Assembly (NCBI RefSeq): GCF_002158995.1 | Contig: NZ_LOHF01000016.1 | Coordinates: forward strand, 1 to 64,000 | From: Pseudomonas caspiana | Lineage (GTDB): Bacteria > Pseudomonadota > Gammaproteobacteria > Pseudomonadales > Pseudomonadaceae | Direction of reading: 5' to 3' | Length of the DNA: 64,000 bases | Part shown: positions 7,539 through 17,260 of the stretch, piece after piece | How positions within the stretch are numbered: the stretch's first letter is position 1 | Layout of the letters: each line of letters opens with the position of its first letter | Translations under genes and position numbers: made by a program | Notes under the pieces: model-generated | Seen by the model: the letters and a program-made list of their open reading frames with translations, nothing else | Databases searched by the model: none | Told to the model about the DNA's origin: nothing

Positions 7539-10500
7539 CTAAAGAAAAGATGGGCAGCGGAATCGTCCGAGCGCACTCTGACGAAATGGATTGATGACGC
7601 TGCTCGGTCGCAGTTCATAGACCACATTACTGCCCCCTAAACTGAAGGTCAGTTGGTACCGCTCACCTTGCTGAATATTCAATTTACCCTTGTCCATCAT
7701 ACGTAACCAAGCCCATGGGCCTTCACTGTACACCTCTCCCCCGCTCGCAGATGATGCACTAAGCCGCACCTGATTCCGTCCTTTACCACTGGGTAATAAA
7801 ATCGGCGAAAAGGTGCCCGGCGTTCCACTTTCGTACAACACGGGCTGCCCATCAATATCAAGACTGACACTTGAAAGGGCCGCATCCGCTGTCAGCGCTT
7901 TTAGGTCGAAGCGCAGCGAAGGTTGGCGTGCTCCAGGAACGAAAAACATATCGCGCAAGCGAGCTGCATATTGAAATTGGTTGAGGACTTCCTGAGATAT
8001 GTGCAAAGGCGTGGGGCCTACTGTGCGCCAGCGCCATTGGCCGCGACTCATGTCCACATAGGCGGCAAGATTTCTGTTGAAAAAATCATCGACAATTCCT
8101 CCAGGGCCGAAGAACTTGCCAAAATCATCTGCCGTGATATCTCGCGAGGCACTGCGTACGAGCGGGTATCGATCAGCAATTGCATCGCGACAAAAAGATG
8201 CGCCAGAAGCCCTCCAAAGGTCGTTTAGACGTTCACGAGCACTACCCATGGTCAAGGCGCCCCCCCTCTCCGCGATATCACGAAAAACCGAGGATAACGG
8301 CGCAATCTGGGTTGGAGCCGCCTTTCCGAGACGTATTAGTATGTCATTTTTGGGGGGGGGCGTGCCGCTACGACGCGCTTCCTCAGCGTCATCGAAGTAT
8401 TGCCCAGCCTCTCTTAACAGCGCAAAAGCCTCTTCCAAAGATTGTCCTCCAGCGCCCCCCACTAGTTTATGCAGGTCGGCAAAATGCCGATCAACCGAAT
8501 TGGCAAGTACTGGGGTCGCCACCAAGGGTGTGCTTGCAAAGTCGAGTACGGAAGACAGTTTCCTCTGCGCTTCGTCAAACTTATCCAACTGCGCATGGTC
8601 GACGGGATTATTGTCTACCCCTTCGGTCAGCCGCTCTAGGCGGGTTTCTCTCTCGGCCGCCAACAGTAATAGCCTTACTGGCGAATCAGGCGCACTGAGT
8701 GTTTTTATTACTTCAGCAGCTTGGCCCAGGTTCGTTAATGGAACTGGACGAATATCGGCCAGAATGCTATCCCATTCACGGATGTAATCAGTGAAGTAGA
8801 GCTCCAGCACCGCAGTCTTCAAAGACTGGAAGTTTTCATGCATTCCGGCTGAGTCCTGATCATTCAGCACCCAGCTGTCCTGGGACATACTTGCTATCAC
8901 CTGCTCGCTTCTGGCAAGTAGCTCTCGATAGCCAGCCACTCGATATAGCCCATTAACACCGCGCGACAGTGACTCGCCACTCTTTCGCATCAGTAATGAC
9001 GACACGTCGCGCCCAGAGATATTATTAACTGTCAGTTCCGCAGTTTTTAATTTTAAGTACCGTTTCTTCAAACGAGAATAGACACGATGAGCAAGTGGTG
9101 TGCGTATAAGTATTGAGCGGACCTGAGATACTAATGCTGCATCTAATCGCACTGGCTCAATCTGTTTAGGGTAAGCAGCTAGCATCGCACTTAGATGGGC
9201 CAATAGCTGTTGGCGCTGTGTGTCGTTGATAGACAACGCTCCATTGCGCCAGCCAAACTCGACCCAGGCTTGCACAGCAGAGGCATCAAAGTACTGACGA
9301 TAACCCAACATCAGATAAACCCGCAGGGTTTCGTAAAGGAACTCCTCATTGCTGGCTTCGCCTCGTTGTAGTGAGCTTTCGATATCTGCCACAATCGCTG
9401 GTAACAGTGTATTTCGTAAAAGCCGCTGATAAAGAAGGACAGCGCCATCTCCGAGTTTGTAACCTTGATAAAGCCCCATACCATTGATGGGTGAAACCTC
9501 AAGAGCACCATCGGAAAACCCGGCTGATAGATTCCGGGCGGCATTAAGCACAGGCAGTGTCTGCGCTAATGTGACAGGCTTGGTGTCGGCATTGGAAAAC
9601 TGCTCCGCCAATTTAGCAAGTTTTGCCGCATCAGTTTCCGCCACGCTCACGAGATGTTTGTTACGGTCGTAGCTAACCGTCAAGGTCGCTGCCAATGCCA
9701 GCAAAAACAACCCTATAGTGACGACACCAAAACGCTTGACAGTGCGTTGGCGACGCTGTTCTTTAAAGGTCGAACCTGCCAGCCCTGATTCTTTGAATAT
9801 TACTTCCCGCATCAGCCGCGTTATGAAATAACTGCGACCACTGACAGGTTCAGAATTAGAAGACGATCCGTTGTTTAACTCGGATATTAACGCTGCCTTT
9901 TGGTCAAACGACGTGCGCACCTGATTGCCACTGATGAAGTAAACACCACGAAGTAAGGTTGGCTCCTGATAGCTATTGGATTCGAATACACTATTCAGAA
10001 AATATGCCAAAACGTCTTTGATACTGGCGAATTTTTGCGCGAATCCATAGAGCAATGCGCGACGCACCAAATCCGGCTCTTGTTGCACACGCTCCAGCGT
10101 CCGTGCAAGCAGTTGACGCTCCAGCGCCTTAAACTCAATAGGGAACGCTGTCAATACTGTACAAGACTGACCATCGGCTTCGGTTTGAGGTAGTTCGAAT
10201 GTAATCCCCCATACTTGAGAACGCTCCTCAAGACCGAATGGCTCGAAAAACTCGACGAATCCCGGCAGCAAATCGCATTTGGTTATGACTACGTACACAG
10301 GAAAACGTAAGCCAAGTCGCTCATGCAGTTCGTTAATACGGGCACGGATTGCTTGAGCGTTCGCCTGCCTTTCGGCTTCGCTCTGCTGCAACAAGTCACC
10401 CACACTAATCGTCACAATCACGCCGTTAATCGGCCGCAAAGGTCTGTGTTTTTTTAACAGCCCAAGGAAACCATTCCACGCCGTCTTATCGGCCTGCGTG

Positions 10501-11096
10501 AAACTATCATCTGTCGGGTCGTGACCCGCCGTGTCGAGTAATACGGCCTCGTCGGCAAACCACCAATCACAATGCAGCGTGGCGCCCACCCCACGAAGCG
10601 AGCTCTTCCCCAACGAATCACGAAGCGGGAAATTCAGGCCCGACTGAGAAAGCATGGTGGTTCTGCCGCTATCTGGCGTGCCGACGATCATGTACCAAGG
10701 TAATTTATATAGGTACTGGCCACTCATATTCCAGCCAGGATTGGCCCTACGTAGTATCGCCATGGCCTCCCGCATACCTTCGCTCAAGGCCATGATTTCA
10801 GCTTGCGACTCCCGGCCCCCCGATAATCTGCCAAACGGCTGTCGACCTGAAACGCTGCTAATCAATGAACGATTGGCTTGCCTTGCCTGAAAAAAAACAT
10901 AAATAAAGTAGGCCGCCCAAATGACAAACAACAGTAGGATAACTCGCCATCGCCAAACCTCCCGTGCCAGCATGTCGTTGCGATCAAAGACTAGCAGCGG
11001 GCCTAAATACCAGACCAGCAGAGACAGGAGCAAAACACCGAGCAATGACAAAGACCAACGCTTGGTTAGCCAGCCAAAATATCGTTTCATAGGCAT
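7539..11096 (-). CDS. tssM: Type VI secretion membrane complex protein TssM (IcmF)
   Basis: 1185 residues. TssM is the large inner-membrane protein that, with TssL and normally TssJ, forms the trans-envelope channel. Two membrane segments lie near residues 15-35 and 50-70, followed by a cytoplasmic domain with a P-loop (GTPDSGRTT, 139-147) and a Walker-B-like LLDTAG. A third membrane segment lies near residues 445-465 (VVTIGLFLLALAATLTVSY), followed by a long periplasmic part. Length and order match the family. It is the last gene of the operon. A run of nine G/C (8352-8360) encodes three prolines inside the gene and would knock out the frame if it slipped. Confidence 0.97.
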   Translation of the reverse strand: MPMKRYFGWLTKRWSLSLLGVLLLSLLVWYLGPLLVFDRNDMLAREVWRWRVILLLFVIWAAYFIYVFFQARQANRSLISSVSGRQPFGRLSGGRESQAEIMALSEGMREAMAILRRANPGWNMSGQYLYKLPWYMIVGTPDSGRTTMLSQSGLNFPLRDSLGKSSLRGVGATLHCDWWFADEAVLLDTAGHDPTDDSFTQADKTAWNGFLGLLKKHRPLRPINGVIVTISVGDLLQQSEAERQANAQAIRARINELHERLGLRFPVYVVITKCDLLPGFVEFFEPFGLEERSQVWGITFELPQTEADGQSCTVLTAFPIEFKALERQLLARTLERVQQEPDLVRRALLYGFAQKFASIKDVLAYFLNSVFESNSYQEPTLLRGVYFISGNQVRTSFDQKAALISELNNGSSSNSEPVSGRSYFITRLMREVIFKESGLAGSTFKEQRRQRTVKRFGVVTIGLFLLALAATLTVSYDRNKHLVSVAETDAAKLAKLAEQFSNADTKPVTLAQTLPVLNAARNLSAGFSDGALEVSPINGMGLYQGYKLGDGAVLLYQRLLRNTLLPAIVADIESSLQRGEASNEEFLYETLRVYLMLGYRQYFDASAVQAWVEFGWRNGALSINDTQRQQLLAHLSAMLAAYPKQIEPVRLDAALVSQVRSILIRTPLAHRVYSRLKKRYLKLKTAELTVNNISGRDVSSLLMRKSGESLSRGVNGLYRVAGYRELLARSEQVIASMSQDSWVLNDQDSAGMHENFQSLKTAVLELYFTDYIREWDSILADIRPVPLTNLGQAAEVIKTLSAPDSPVRLLLLAAERETRLERLTEGVDNNPVDHAQLDKFDEAQRKLSSVLDFASTPLVATPVLANSVDRHFADLHKLVGGAGGQSLEEAFALLREAGQYFDDAEEARRSGTPPPKNDILIRLGKAAPTQIAPLSSVFRDIAERGGALTMGSARERLNDLWRASGASFCRDAIADRYPLVRSASRDITADDFGKFFGPGGIVDDFFNRNLAAYVDMSRGQWRWRTVGPTPLHISQEVLNQFQYAARLRDMFFVPGARQPSLRFDLKALTADAALSSVSLDIDGQPVLYESGTPGTFSPILLPSGKGRNQVRLSASSASGGEVYSEGPWAWLRMMDKGKLNIQQGERYQLTFSLGGSNVVYELRPSSVINPFRQSALGRFRCPSFL

Positions 11097-11128
11097 TCAC
11101 GTAATTTCATTGAAAGGATCCAAGAGAT

Positions 11129-12346
11129 CTACTGCATCTGTGCTGGTGCAAGTAAGATGATTTCAACTCGCCTGTTTCGAGCACGATTGATTGGCGTATC
11201 GTTAGGAACCAACGGTTCAGTCTCCCCGCGTCCCTCACTCAAGTAACGCTCTGGTGGACCCGCACGTGAGGCCAGCAGTTGAGTGACACTCTTGGCCCGG
11301 GCGTTGGACAAATCGAAATTGGATGACAGGCGTGCCATCATCGAAGGTCTGATGTTGTCAGTATGTCCGACCACCAACACATCACCGGGTACTGTGCCGA
11401 GTGCATCGCCGATACGAGCCAGAAGCGGTTCGAAAGTACTCGCCACCTCGGCACTGCCTGAAGCAAAAAGTCCATCTCCACTTAAGGTAATGGTTGACCG
11501 GCCAGCACTTTCTCTGACACTGATTAAACCTGTGGCTATTTCCGGTGCGAGAAATCTCGAAATGCCAGCTGATTCAACTTTGGGAGCCGTCGGTGGATCT
11601 ATCGACTGCGCGATTTTTGATGGCTGCGTGACTTGAATCTCATGCAGTTGAGAATAAACAGGATCAGAGTAGCTATTCAGTAACCAGTTGTAAGTCATCT
11701 GCAACACCAATAAAAGCGCCGCTACTACAGCCGTTAATACCCACAGTGGCACGGATCGCAATACCGATTGCTGCGATGCTTCAGTACCGCGCCAACATAC
11801 CGACAAATCCCTTTCTACAGCACCACGCTTTTGCTGAATCAACTGGAGAAGACGGGCACGCAGGGAAGTCAGTTGCTCTCTCCCACCCTCCATCACTCTA
11901 TAGCGTCCTTCAAGCCCCAACGCCAGGCAGAGGTACATCAGTTCAAGTACATCGAGATTTTTGTGAACATCCTGGCTCAAACGTTGCAAAATCAAAAAAA
12001 ACTTCTCGCCTCCCCAAGCTTCGTTGTGAAACGTCACCAACAAACTACGGCTATTCCAAACTCCCCCCCCCCATGAGGTACCTGAAATAGTTTCATCAAT
12101 AAGAGTACAAAGCGCGTAACGCGCCGCAGCCACTTTCTCAATATTGATTTGACTGGCGCATGCTTGTGCCTCAAACACCTGGATTGTATGAATCAGACGC
12201 TGGCGTAACTGTTCCATATCAGGTGGTGCAGCCAACAAACGTAAAGGCATGACCATATCCAATAACGGATTTGCTGCACGGACCAGCGGATTCAGACCTT
12301 CACCTTGCGAAGTCTTCGCCCCAAAAAGCGCATCGTTCAAACTCAC
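11129..12346 (-). CDS. tssL: Type VI secretion protein TssL with OmpA domain (DotU family)
   Basis: 405 residues. The N-terminal ~200 residues form the cytoplasmic DotU domain (NPLLDMVMPLRLL..., ALCTLIDETI, MYLCLALGLEGRYR). One membrane span follows near 205-230 (VPLWVLTAVVAALLLVLQ). A periplasmic OmpA/MotB-like peptidoglycan-binding domain occupies about 270-405 (LVVGHTDNIRP, NFDLSNARAKSV, GRGETEPL, NRRVEIIL). This is the extended TssL that anchors the secretion machine to the cell wall. It lies between tssK and tssM. A ten-base G/C run (12063-12072) encodes the GGG in SWGGGVW. Confidence 0.97.
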   Translation of the reverse strand: MSLNDALFGAKTSQGEGLNPLVRAANPLLDMVMPLRLLAAPPDMEQLRQRLIHTIQVFEAQACASQINIEKVAAARYALCTLIDETISGTSWGGGVWNSRSLLVTFHNEAWGGEKFFLILQRLSQDVHKNLDVLELMYLCLALGLEGRYRVMEGGREQLTSLRARLLQLIQQKRGAVERDLSVCWRGTEASQQSVLRSVPLWVLTAVVAALLLVLQMTYNWLLNSYSDPVYSQLHEIQVTQPSKIAQSIDPPTAPKVESAGISRFLAPEIATGLISVRESAGRSTITLSGDGLFASGSAEVASTFEPLLARIGDALGTVPGDVLVVGHTDNIRPSMMARLSSNFDLSNARAKSVTQLLASRAGPPERYLSEGRGETEPLVPNDTPINRARNRRVEIILLAPAQMQ

Positions 12347-12362
12347 GTCCCGCTACCTTTGC

Positions 12363-13694
12363 TCAAGATCGAATGGCCCAAAACTGCATTTCAAGCCCAG
12401 GAAATTCTCCTGCCACATGCAGCGCAAAACCCGCCGAATTAGTAAGGTGTAGCCACTGTTCACTATTCTTCTCAAGCTCAAAATAGGTGAAACCTGCATG
12501 GAAGGGCAGTTGCCGCGGCGCAACCGGCAATGGACGTAGGCCTATACCCGGTAGCTGAAAATTCACCAGTTCGCGAATTTTTTCTACAGAACCCAGCTTG
12601 ACTTGAGGAGGGAAACTGCTGCGAATGGCTTCACTTGGCATTTGAGCATTTACCGCCAGAACAAAAGAAGCCGAGCGCAGCAACTCCGGGTCTGGAAGCA
12701 CCGCTACGCGGATGCCATATTGACGTTCCTCCAGTGCAATCTGTACTGCTCTGGCGTCAATTACTGCCGATAAGGAGTGGCGTAAATCCTGGATGAGCGG
12801 TGAGAATGATTCGGCCAAACCATCATGCCGATAGACTGAATATCGCGTAGAACGCTTTTCCGCTTGCACAAAGGTTGCCAGTTCTCCCGCTAATGTAGCC
12901 AGCTCCCGGTATAAGAGTTCCGGATGGAGGCCCGTCATACCGGACAAGTGACGAACCAGGGGCTCGCTGCGATTGAGCGCTTGCAGCAACAGAAAATCAG
13001 TAATTTCTACTACGTCGTTACTGCCAGGCTGCGAGAGGCGCGCCGCCAAAGCCGCTGCACGCTGGTTGAGCAAACCGAGTAGCTCATCCATGAAGCTCCC
13101 CAGCACGGGCGCGACACGGACTTCGAGGCACGGGGGGCAAAAGTGCGGATCAAGTAGCACACTTTGGTCGGCACGGCGCTCGATGATTCGGGCCACCCCC
13201 AACGTTGTATGCGCGTCTGCCACAGTGTTTTCGAAAGCCAGCTTCAAGCGTAACTTGCCAACATGCATCAATGCGCTGTTGTCCAGACCGTTGCTGTCCC
13301 ATGCCTCGTATTCGGCAGGACGATAACGAGCGAAGTTTTCCTGGCCATTACGATCATCGACTTCCGATACGCCAGGCCTGCGGGTTGGCAGCGCTAAAAC
13401 CACGGTCAGGTCCCGGGCATCCGGCGGAATCTCCAGCGGCAGTGGCGCATTGTCTTCAAAAGGCATACCAACAGGTGTTCCATCTCGCATTACCGCGCTG
13501 TAAGAACGCAGCGACAACTTACCAAGGGCTAAAAGTTCTTGATCGATTTCCAACCGGGAGAAACCCCAAAAGTAGGGCCGCAAGCCGCTGACGCGGGCCT
13601 CCAGTTGCGCTTGCAGGAAACGGTCGTGTTGCTGTAAATGTTGAGGCTGCAGCAACATGCCTTCTGACCATATAACTTTACTGTTCCAAGACAT
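12363..13694 (-). CDS. tssK: Type VI secretion baseplate protein TssK
   Basis: 443 residues, the usual length. TssK links the baseplate to the TssL/TssM membrane complex. The start, MSWNSKVIWSEGMLLQPQH, is a family hallmark, followed by QHDRFLQAQLEAR and ending near LALHVAGEFPGLEMQFWAI. The gene follows tagH by 40 bases and precedes tssL by 17. In many clusters the lipoprotein gene tssJ sits immediately before tssK; it is absent here. Confidence 0.97.
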   Translation of the reverse strand: MSWNSKVIWSEGMLLQPQHLQQHDRFLQAQLEARVSGLRPYFWGFSRLEIDQELLALGKLSLRSYSAVMRDGTPVGMPFEDNAPLPLEIPPDARDLTVVLALPTRRPGVSEVDDRNGQENFARYRPAEYEAWDSNGLDNSALMHVGKLRLKLAFENTVADAHTTLGVARIIERRADQSVLLDPHFCPPCLEVRVAPVLGSFMDELLGLLNQRAAALAARLSQPGSNDVVEITDFLLLQALNRSEPLVRHLSGMTGLHPELLYRELATLAGELATFVQAEKRSTRYSVYRHDGLAESFSPLIQDLRHSLSAVIDARAVQIALEERQYGIRVAVLPDPELLRSASFVLAVNAQMPSEAIRSSFPPQVKLGSVEKIRELVNFQLPGIGLRPLPVAPRQLPFHAGFTYFELEKNSEQWLHLTNSAGFALHVAGEFPGLEMQFWAIRS

Positions 13695-13733
13695 AAACTC
13701 TTACTCGCTAACGAAATAGTGGGGTAATTAACT

Positions 13734-15119
13734 TCAGCGCTCATGATGGAGGCGTATAACCTTTGCTTTACTGGCAACCGTAAAACTCTCCACGAGTAGT
13801 CGTTGCACGTGCTCCTCCATATTATGGCTGTTGTAATGCGCGACCAGTTGATCCCACATTCGGGCCTTGCGCCTTATAGGTATCAATTTGTCCAGTACTC
13901 CGGGATCACCTACATACTTATCAACTCCTGCAGGGTCCAAGCGCTGTACCACCGTCCTCAGCGCAGTACGCATACCAATGATCGCCCCCTGCTCATGTCT
14001 TTTGAGCTCATCGAAAGCTTCACTGTAGGCAGCTAAAGTAGAGAGTTCCGTGCTGTCACAACCTTTTAGCATTTGGCCCAAAGCACAGTCGAGGTCGGCA
14101 ACGCATTTCAACGGGTTAACAGAGTCTTCTAAAACCCCAATGTCGTGCGGTAGAGTCCTCAACAACTCCATCACCCCCGCAGTGGCTTCACGCAGTGTCT
14201 CGCCGACCAGAAACGCCAGTTCGACTGGGGGGTGGCGCGTATGAAGATCCGGTAACCCGAGTCCATCGAGCAACGCTTTAAAGACGGCGCTGTCATTTTC
14301 CTTCGCTGACGCAGATCCAATTGTCGGCATGTCTCGCTTTTCAGTAGGTAACTCTTTCAGCACATCAGTCAGCAGATCGTAATCGTCAGGTATGATCTTC
14401 GCTCCTGCCGCAATGGCCGCTTCACCAAACTGTAGTGTCGGTAATGTGTGAGCTGGATCTGCTGGAAAAAAATCACCACTTCTTGTACCCCGGATAGCGG
14501 TTACCAGTTCCTCGTTTAACGCTATATCGAGGATAGGCGAAGACAGTTCCAGTAAATCGCTGAAGAGGTTTAGGCCCAGCGGCCCAGCCTGCCATGCGTC
14601 ACTCGCGTGCAATGGCCTATCATCCAGAATTCGGGAACACGCCAAAGCGTCGGGCAATCCATTGCCCAAGTCCGATGGCACATTCAGAGGGCCCTCCAGA
14701 GGCGAACTGGATGCCATGAATTTTAACGATTGCTGTGCCGTAAGCGGCATTACCGGTGCCTCATCCAGTAACTGTGGTCCATTACCCTCTTGCACGGCAG
14801 TCTGCGGCTCAACGATAACCTCTATCCGATAATCTCCGACAATCAAATAGTCTCCATCCTGCAACAGTGTCTCGCTGCCACTCTCCACCAACCTGGTGTT
14901 GATTGCGCTGGGATTGATTCCGGTCTGGATCAAGTAGTATTGATCAGCCCGACTAACAATCCGGGCCTGGACAAGCGCAACGTAATGGCTTGGATCGTCA
15001 AGCATCAGGTCGCTGTTCGAAGAGCGCCCCAAAGTTCCTCCGTTTACCGCAAACACGGCAGAAACTTCAGTCTGAGCCGGCTGGCTGCAGAAATGAGTCA
15101 CGCGTAATCTCAAAGGCAT
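13734..15119 (-). CDS. tagH: T6SS-associated FHA-domain protein TagH (Fha)
   Basis: 461 residues. The N-terminal ~100 residues form a forkhead-associated (FHA) phosphothreonine-binding domain (GGTLGRSSNSDLMLDDPSHYV, split by family motifs GR.SS and the later DGDYLIVGDYRIEV). The C-terminal ~190 residues are the TagH-type conserved domain (ALLDGLGL, LVGETLREATAGVMELL, LEDSVNPLK, DELKRHEQGAIIGMRTAL). FHA proteins in T6SS clusters usually sense Ser/Thr kinase signalling, but no kinase or phosphatase gene is present in this cluster. It lies between vgrG and tssK. Confidence 0.92.
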   Translation of the reverse strand: MPLRLRVTHFCSQPAQTEVSAVFAVNGGTLGRSSNSDLMLDDPSHYVALVQARIVSRADQYYLIQTGINPSAINTRLVESGSETLLQDGDYLIVGDYRIEVIVEPQTAVQEGNGPQLLDEAPVMPLTAQQSLKFMASSSPLEGPLNVPSDLGNGLPDALACSRILDDRPLHASDAWQAGPLGLNLFSDLLELSSPILDIALNEELVTAIRGTRSGDFFPADPAHTLPTLQFGEAAIAAGAKIIPDDYDLLTDVLKELPTEKRDMPTIGSASAKENDSAVFKALLDGLGLPDLHTRHPPVELAFLVGETLREATAGVMELLRTLPHDIGVLEDSVNPLKCVADLDCALGQMLKGCDSTELSTLAAYSEAFDELKRHEQGAIIGMRTALRTVVQRLDPAGVDKYVGDPGVLDKLIPIRRKARMWDQLVAHYNSHNMEEHVQRLLVESFTVASKAKVIRLHHER

Positions 15120-15167
15120 TTTTGGCTCCTGTCCAGAAAATGAAATTCGCCCGAAGTCAGGAGATAC

Positions 15168-17135
15168 TTACGACTTTGACTTGCCATCGTCGGCCTCCTT
15201 TGGTGTAAGCGGCACTCCAGCCGGACCAGTATTGGCAGCCAACGCCATGGCGTTGGCCGCAGCTGATGCCTGGGGCAAAGGGAGGGGAATTGCGGAGGCT
15301 ACGATCGCCGGGCCGATCGTCATGAAAGCAGCACCAGCCTTCAACGTGATGCTGGCGCCTGCTTCGATGACAACGTTCATCCCTGCCTTGATATGCACAT
15401 CAAGATCAGCAACCACACCAAACTTCATCCCGCTATCGAAAACCATGTTGCGACCTGACGAAATCGATAAGCCGCCATCGACCTTTTCGTAATGATCTCC
15501 GCCGACGCTAGAATGCCGATCACCGCCAACCTGCTCACGCAGAGTACCCACTACCTTGGAATGACGGTCCCGACCAACCCAATCCAATGAATCTTGCTTA
15601 ATGCGCTGATCAAGGTTCTTTTCTGCATGAAGGAACACCTGTTCAGCTCCCTGCTTGTCATCAAACCGCAGTTCGTTAGAGCCCCCTCCGGGCGCTGTCG
15701 ACTGACTCTTCATTGTTGAACGCAGAGCGTGTTCAGGAAGCGTATAGGGCGGCATGCATTCAGCGTTGTAAACGCTACCTGTGACCAGTGGCTGATCAGG
15801 ATCTCCCTCGAGAAAACTGACGACCACCTCTTGACCGATACGCGGCAGGAATAAAGTGCCCCAGCGCTTACCCGCCCAAATTTGCGCAACCCTCACCCAA
15901 CAGGAACTGGTTTCGTTCCCTTGGCCTTCGCGATCCCAATGAAATTGCACCTTGATACGACCATACTGGTCGGTCCAGACTTCCTCCCCCTCTTTGCCCA
16001 CCACTATGGCCGTCTGTGGCCCAGTGATCAGAGGCTTACGGGTGACAAGCGCCGGCCGGAACTCCTGCTGACTGGGCATAGCGATGAACTCGCTGGTAAA
16101 GACCGGCGTCGGTTCTCTTACAGGAGTTGGTTCGTAGGCATCGGAAGACAACACGTAAGTCGCTTTAACCATCAGCATTTGAATGTTTTGATCGCTGCGC
16201 GGGTGGCTAGTCAGGGTGAACAGCACCCCAGGAAACAGCCCTCGCGCCCGGGTTGCGCCCTGTACGAGACGATAACCGCCATGCAAGGCTTCTAAACGCA
16301 ACCGGGCATAGGCCTCGCCATCCCTGCGCTCCTTGTACTTTCCTGGGTATTCATAATGCTCATAGCTCGATTGCCCATAGCCACGCGAAAGAACCGATTT
16401 AGCCAACAAGTTGGCAGACGGCTTTTCAAAATCAAAATCTTGTAATACAAAAGCACCCGACTGGACCTCGCCGCCCATTTGCCAATCGTAAATTACTTCA
16501 CTGTCGGGTGAGGCATTTTCTGCGGCAGGCATATAGTCTATTTCTGCATACCCTGATGCGGGTGCGTGGGCACTGTATGAGTCAGCCAATACTAAGGTGT
16601 GCTGGTTCAGTGAACTCTTGATGTAATAATAAATGCCCTCCTGCTCCAACAGCCGACTGACGAAATTGAAATCACTCTCTCGATACTGCACGCAATAGTT
16701 AAGCGGGGAATAAGTCCCACTCAAACTGGAAACATCAACATCGGCGATCGAGTACTTTGCAAAGACTGATTTGAGAATCTCAGGAACGCTCTGATTTTGA
16801 AAAATTCGGCAGTTCGAGTTCAGGGTCAAAAACCAAAGCCACGGTCTAAGTGTCGCTTTATAAGTAGCATAACGTCCGCTGCGACCGGTCACGACAAAGC
16901 GCGTAACAAGCCCACTGAAGTATCGCTGCCCCCCGCGCCGCAAATTGACTGTGACTGTCATATGCGTTGCCAACAGCGCGTCGATATTTAAGTCAACCCG
17001 CTCGCTGTAGAGTTCCAGATTGTATTCGCTCAGCGAAGACAGACCTTCGGTGGCTTGCATGCCTCGAAATAACAACACGTCGCGTGCCAGCGTGCTGGTA
17101 ACAGATATTTCACGATTGACCTGAGAGGTTGCCAT
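15168..17135 (-). CDS. vgrG: Type VI secretion spike protein VgrG (TssI)
   Basis: 655 residues. VgrG trimers form the puncturing tip. The N-terminal gp27-like region (LLFRGMQATEGLSSLSEY, CVQYRESDFNFVSRLLEQEG) runs to about residue 380. It is followed by the gp5 OB-fold (EVWTDQYGRIKVQFHWDREG, WVRVAQIWAGKRWGTLFLP, GQEVVVSFLEGDPDQPLVTG) and the repeat-rich beta-prism with DRHSKVVG/DRHSSVGGDHYEKV. The C-terminus is short (Ala-rich, ends DDGKSKS), without an obvious enzymatic extension, so this looks like a non-evolved VgrG that carries a separate cargo. The gene upstream (230 residues) is the nearest cargo candidate. Confidence 0.96.
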   Translation of the reverse strand: MATSQVNREISVTSTLARDVLLFRGMQATEGLSSLSEYNLELYSERVDLNIDALLATHMTVTVNLRRGGQRYFSGLVTRFVVTGRSGRYATYKATLRPWLWFLTLNSNCRIFQNQSVPEILKSVFAKYSIADVDVSSLSGTYSPLNYCVQYRESDFNFVSRLLEQEGIYYYIKSSLNQHTLVLADSYSAHAPASGYAEIDYMPAAENASPDSEVIYDWQMGGEVQSGAFVLQDFDFEKPSANLLAKSVLSRGYGQSSYEHYEYPGKYKERRDGEAYARLRLEALHGGYRLVQGATRARGLFPGVLFTLTSHPRSDQNIQMLMVKATYVLSSDAYEPTPVREPTPVFTSEFIAMPSQQEFRPALVTRKPLITGPQTAIVVGKEGEEVWTDQYGRIKVQFHWDREGQGNETSSCWVRVAQIWAGKRWGTLFLPRIGQEVVVSFLEGDPDQPLVTGSVYNAECMPPYTLPEHALRSTMKSQSTAPGGGSNELRFDDKQGAEQVFLHAEKNLDQRIKQDSLDWVGRDRHSKVVGTLREQVGGDRHSSVGGDHYEKVDGGLSISSGRNMVFDSGMKFGVVADLDVHIKAGMNVVIEAGASITLKAGAAFMTIGPAIVASAIPLPLPQASAAANAMALAANTGPAGVPLTPKEADDGKSKS

Positions 17136-17260
17136 GACTAAATCAGCCTTGTACTGATAGCTAGATTACAAAGAGCAATAGCGCCCACTGCAACAAGGGA
17201 GTGCTTATACCTTGGCCCACTTAAGCGGGCCTGACCGCGACCTGTCTTTACGCAGTGAAC

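Noticed and set aside
8077..8787. Plus-strand open frame of 236 codons
   Set aside because: Lies wholly antisense to tssM, is Ser/Arg-rich without family motifs, and reflects the codon bias of the opposite strand.
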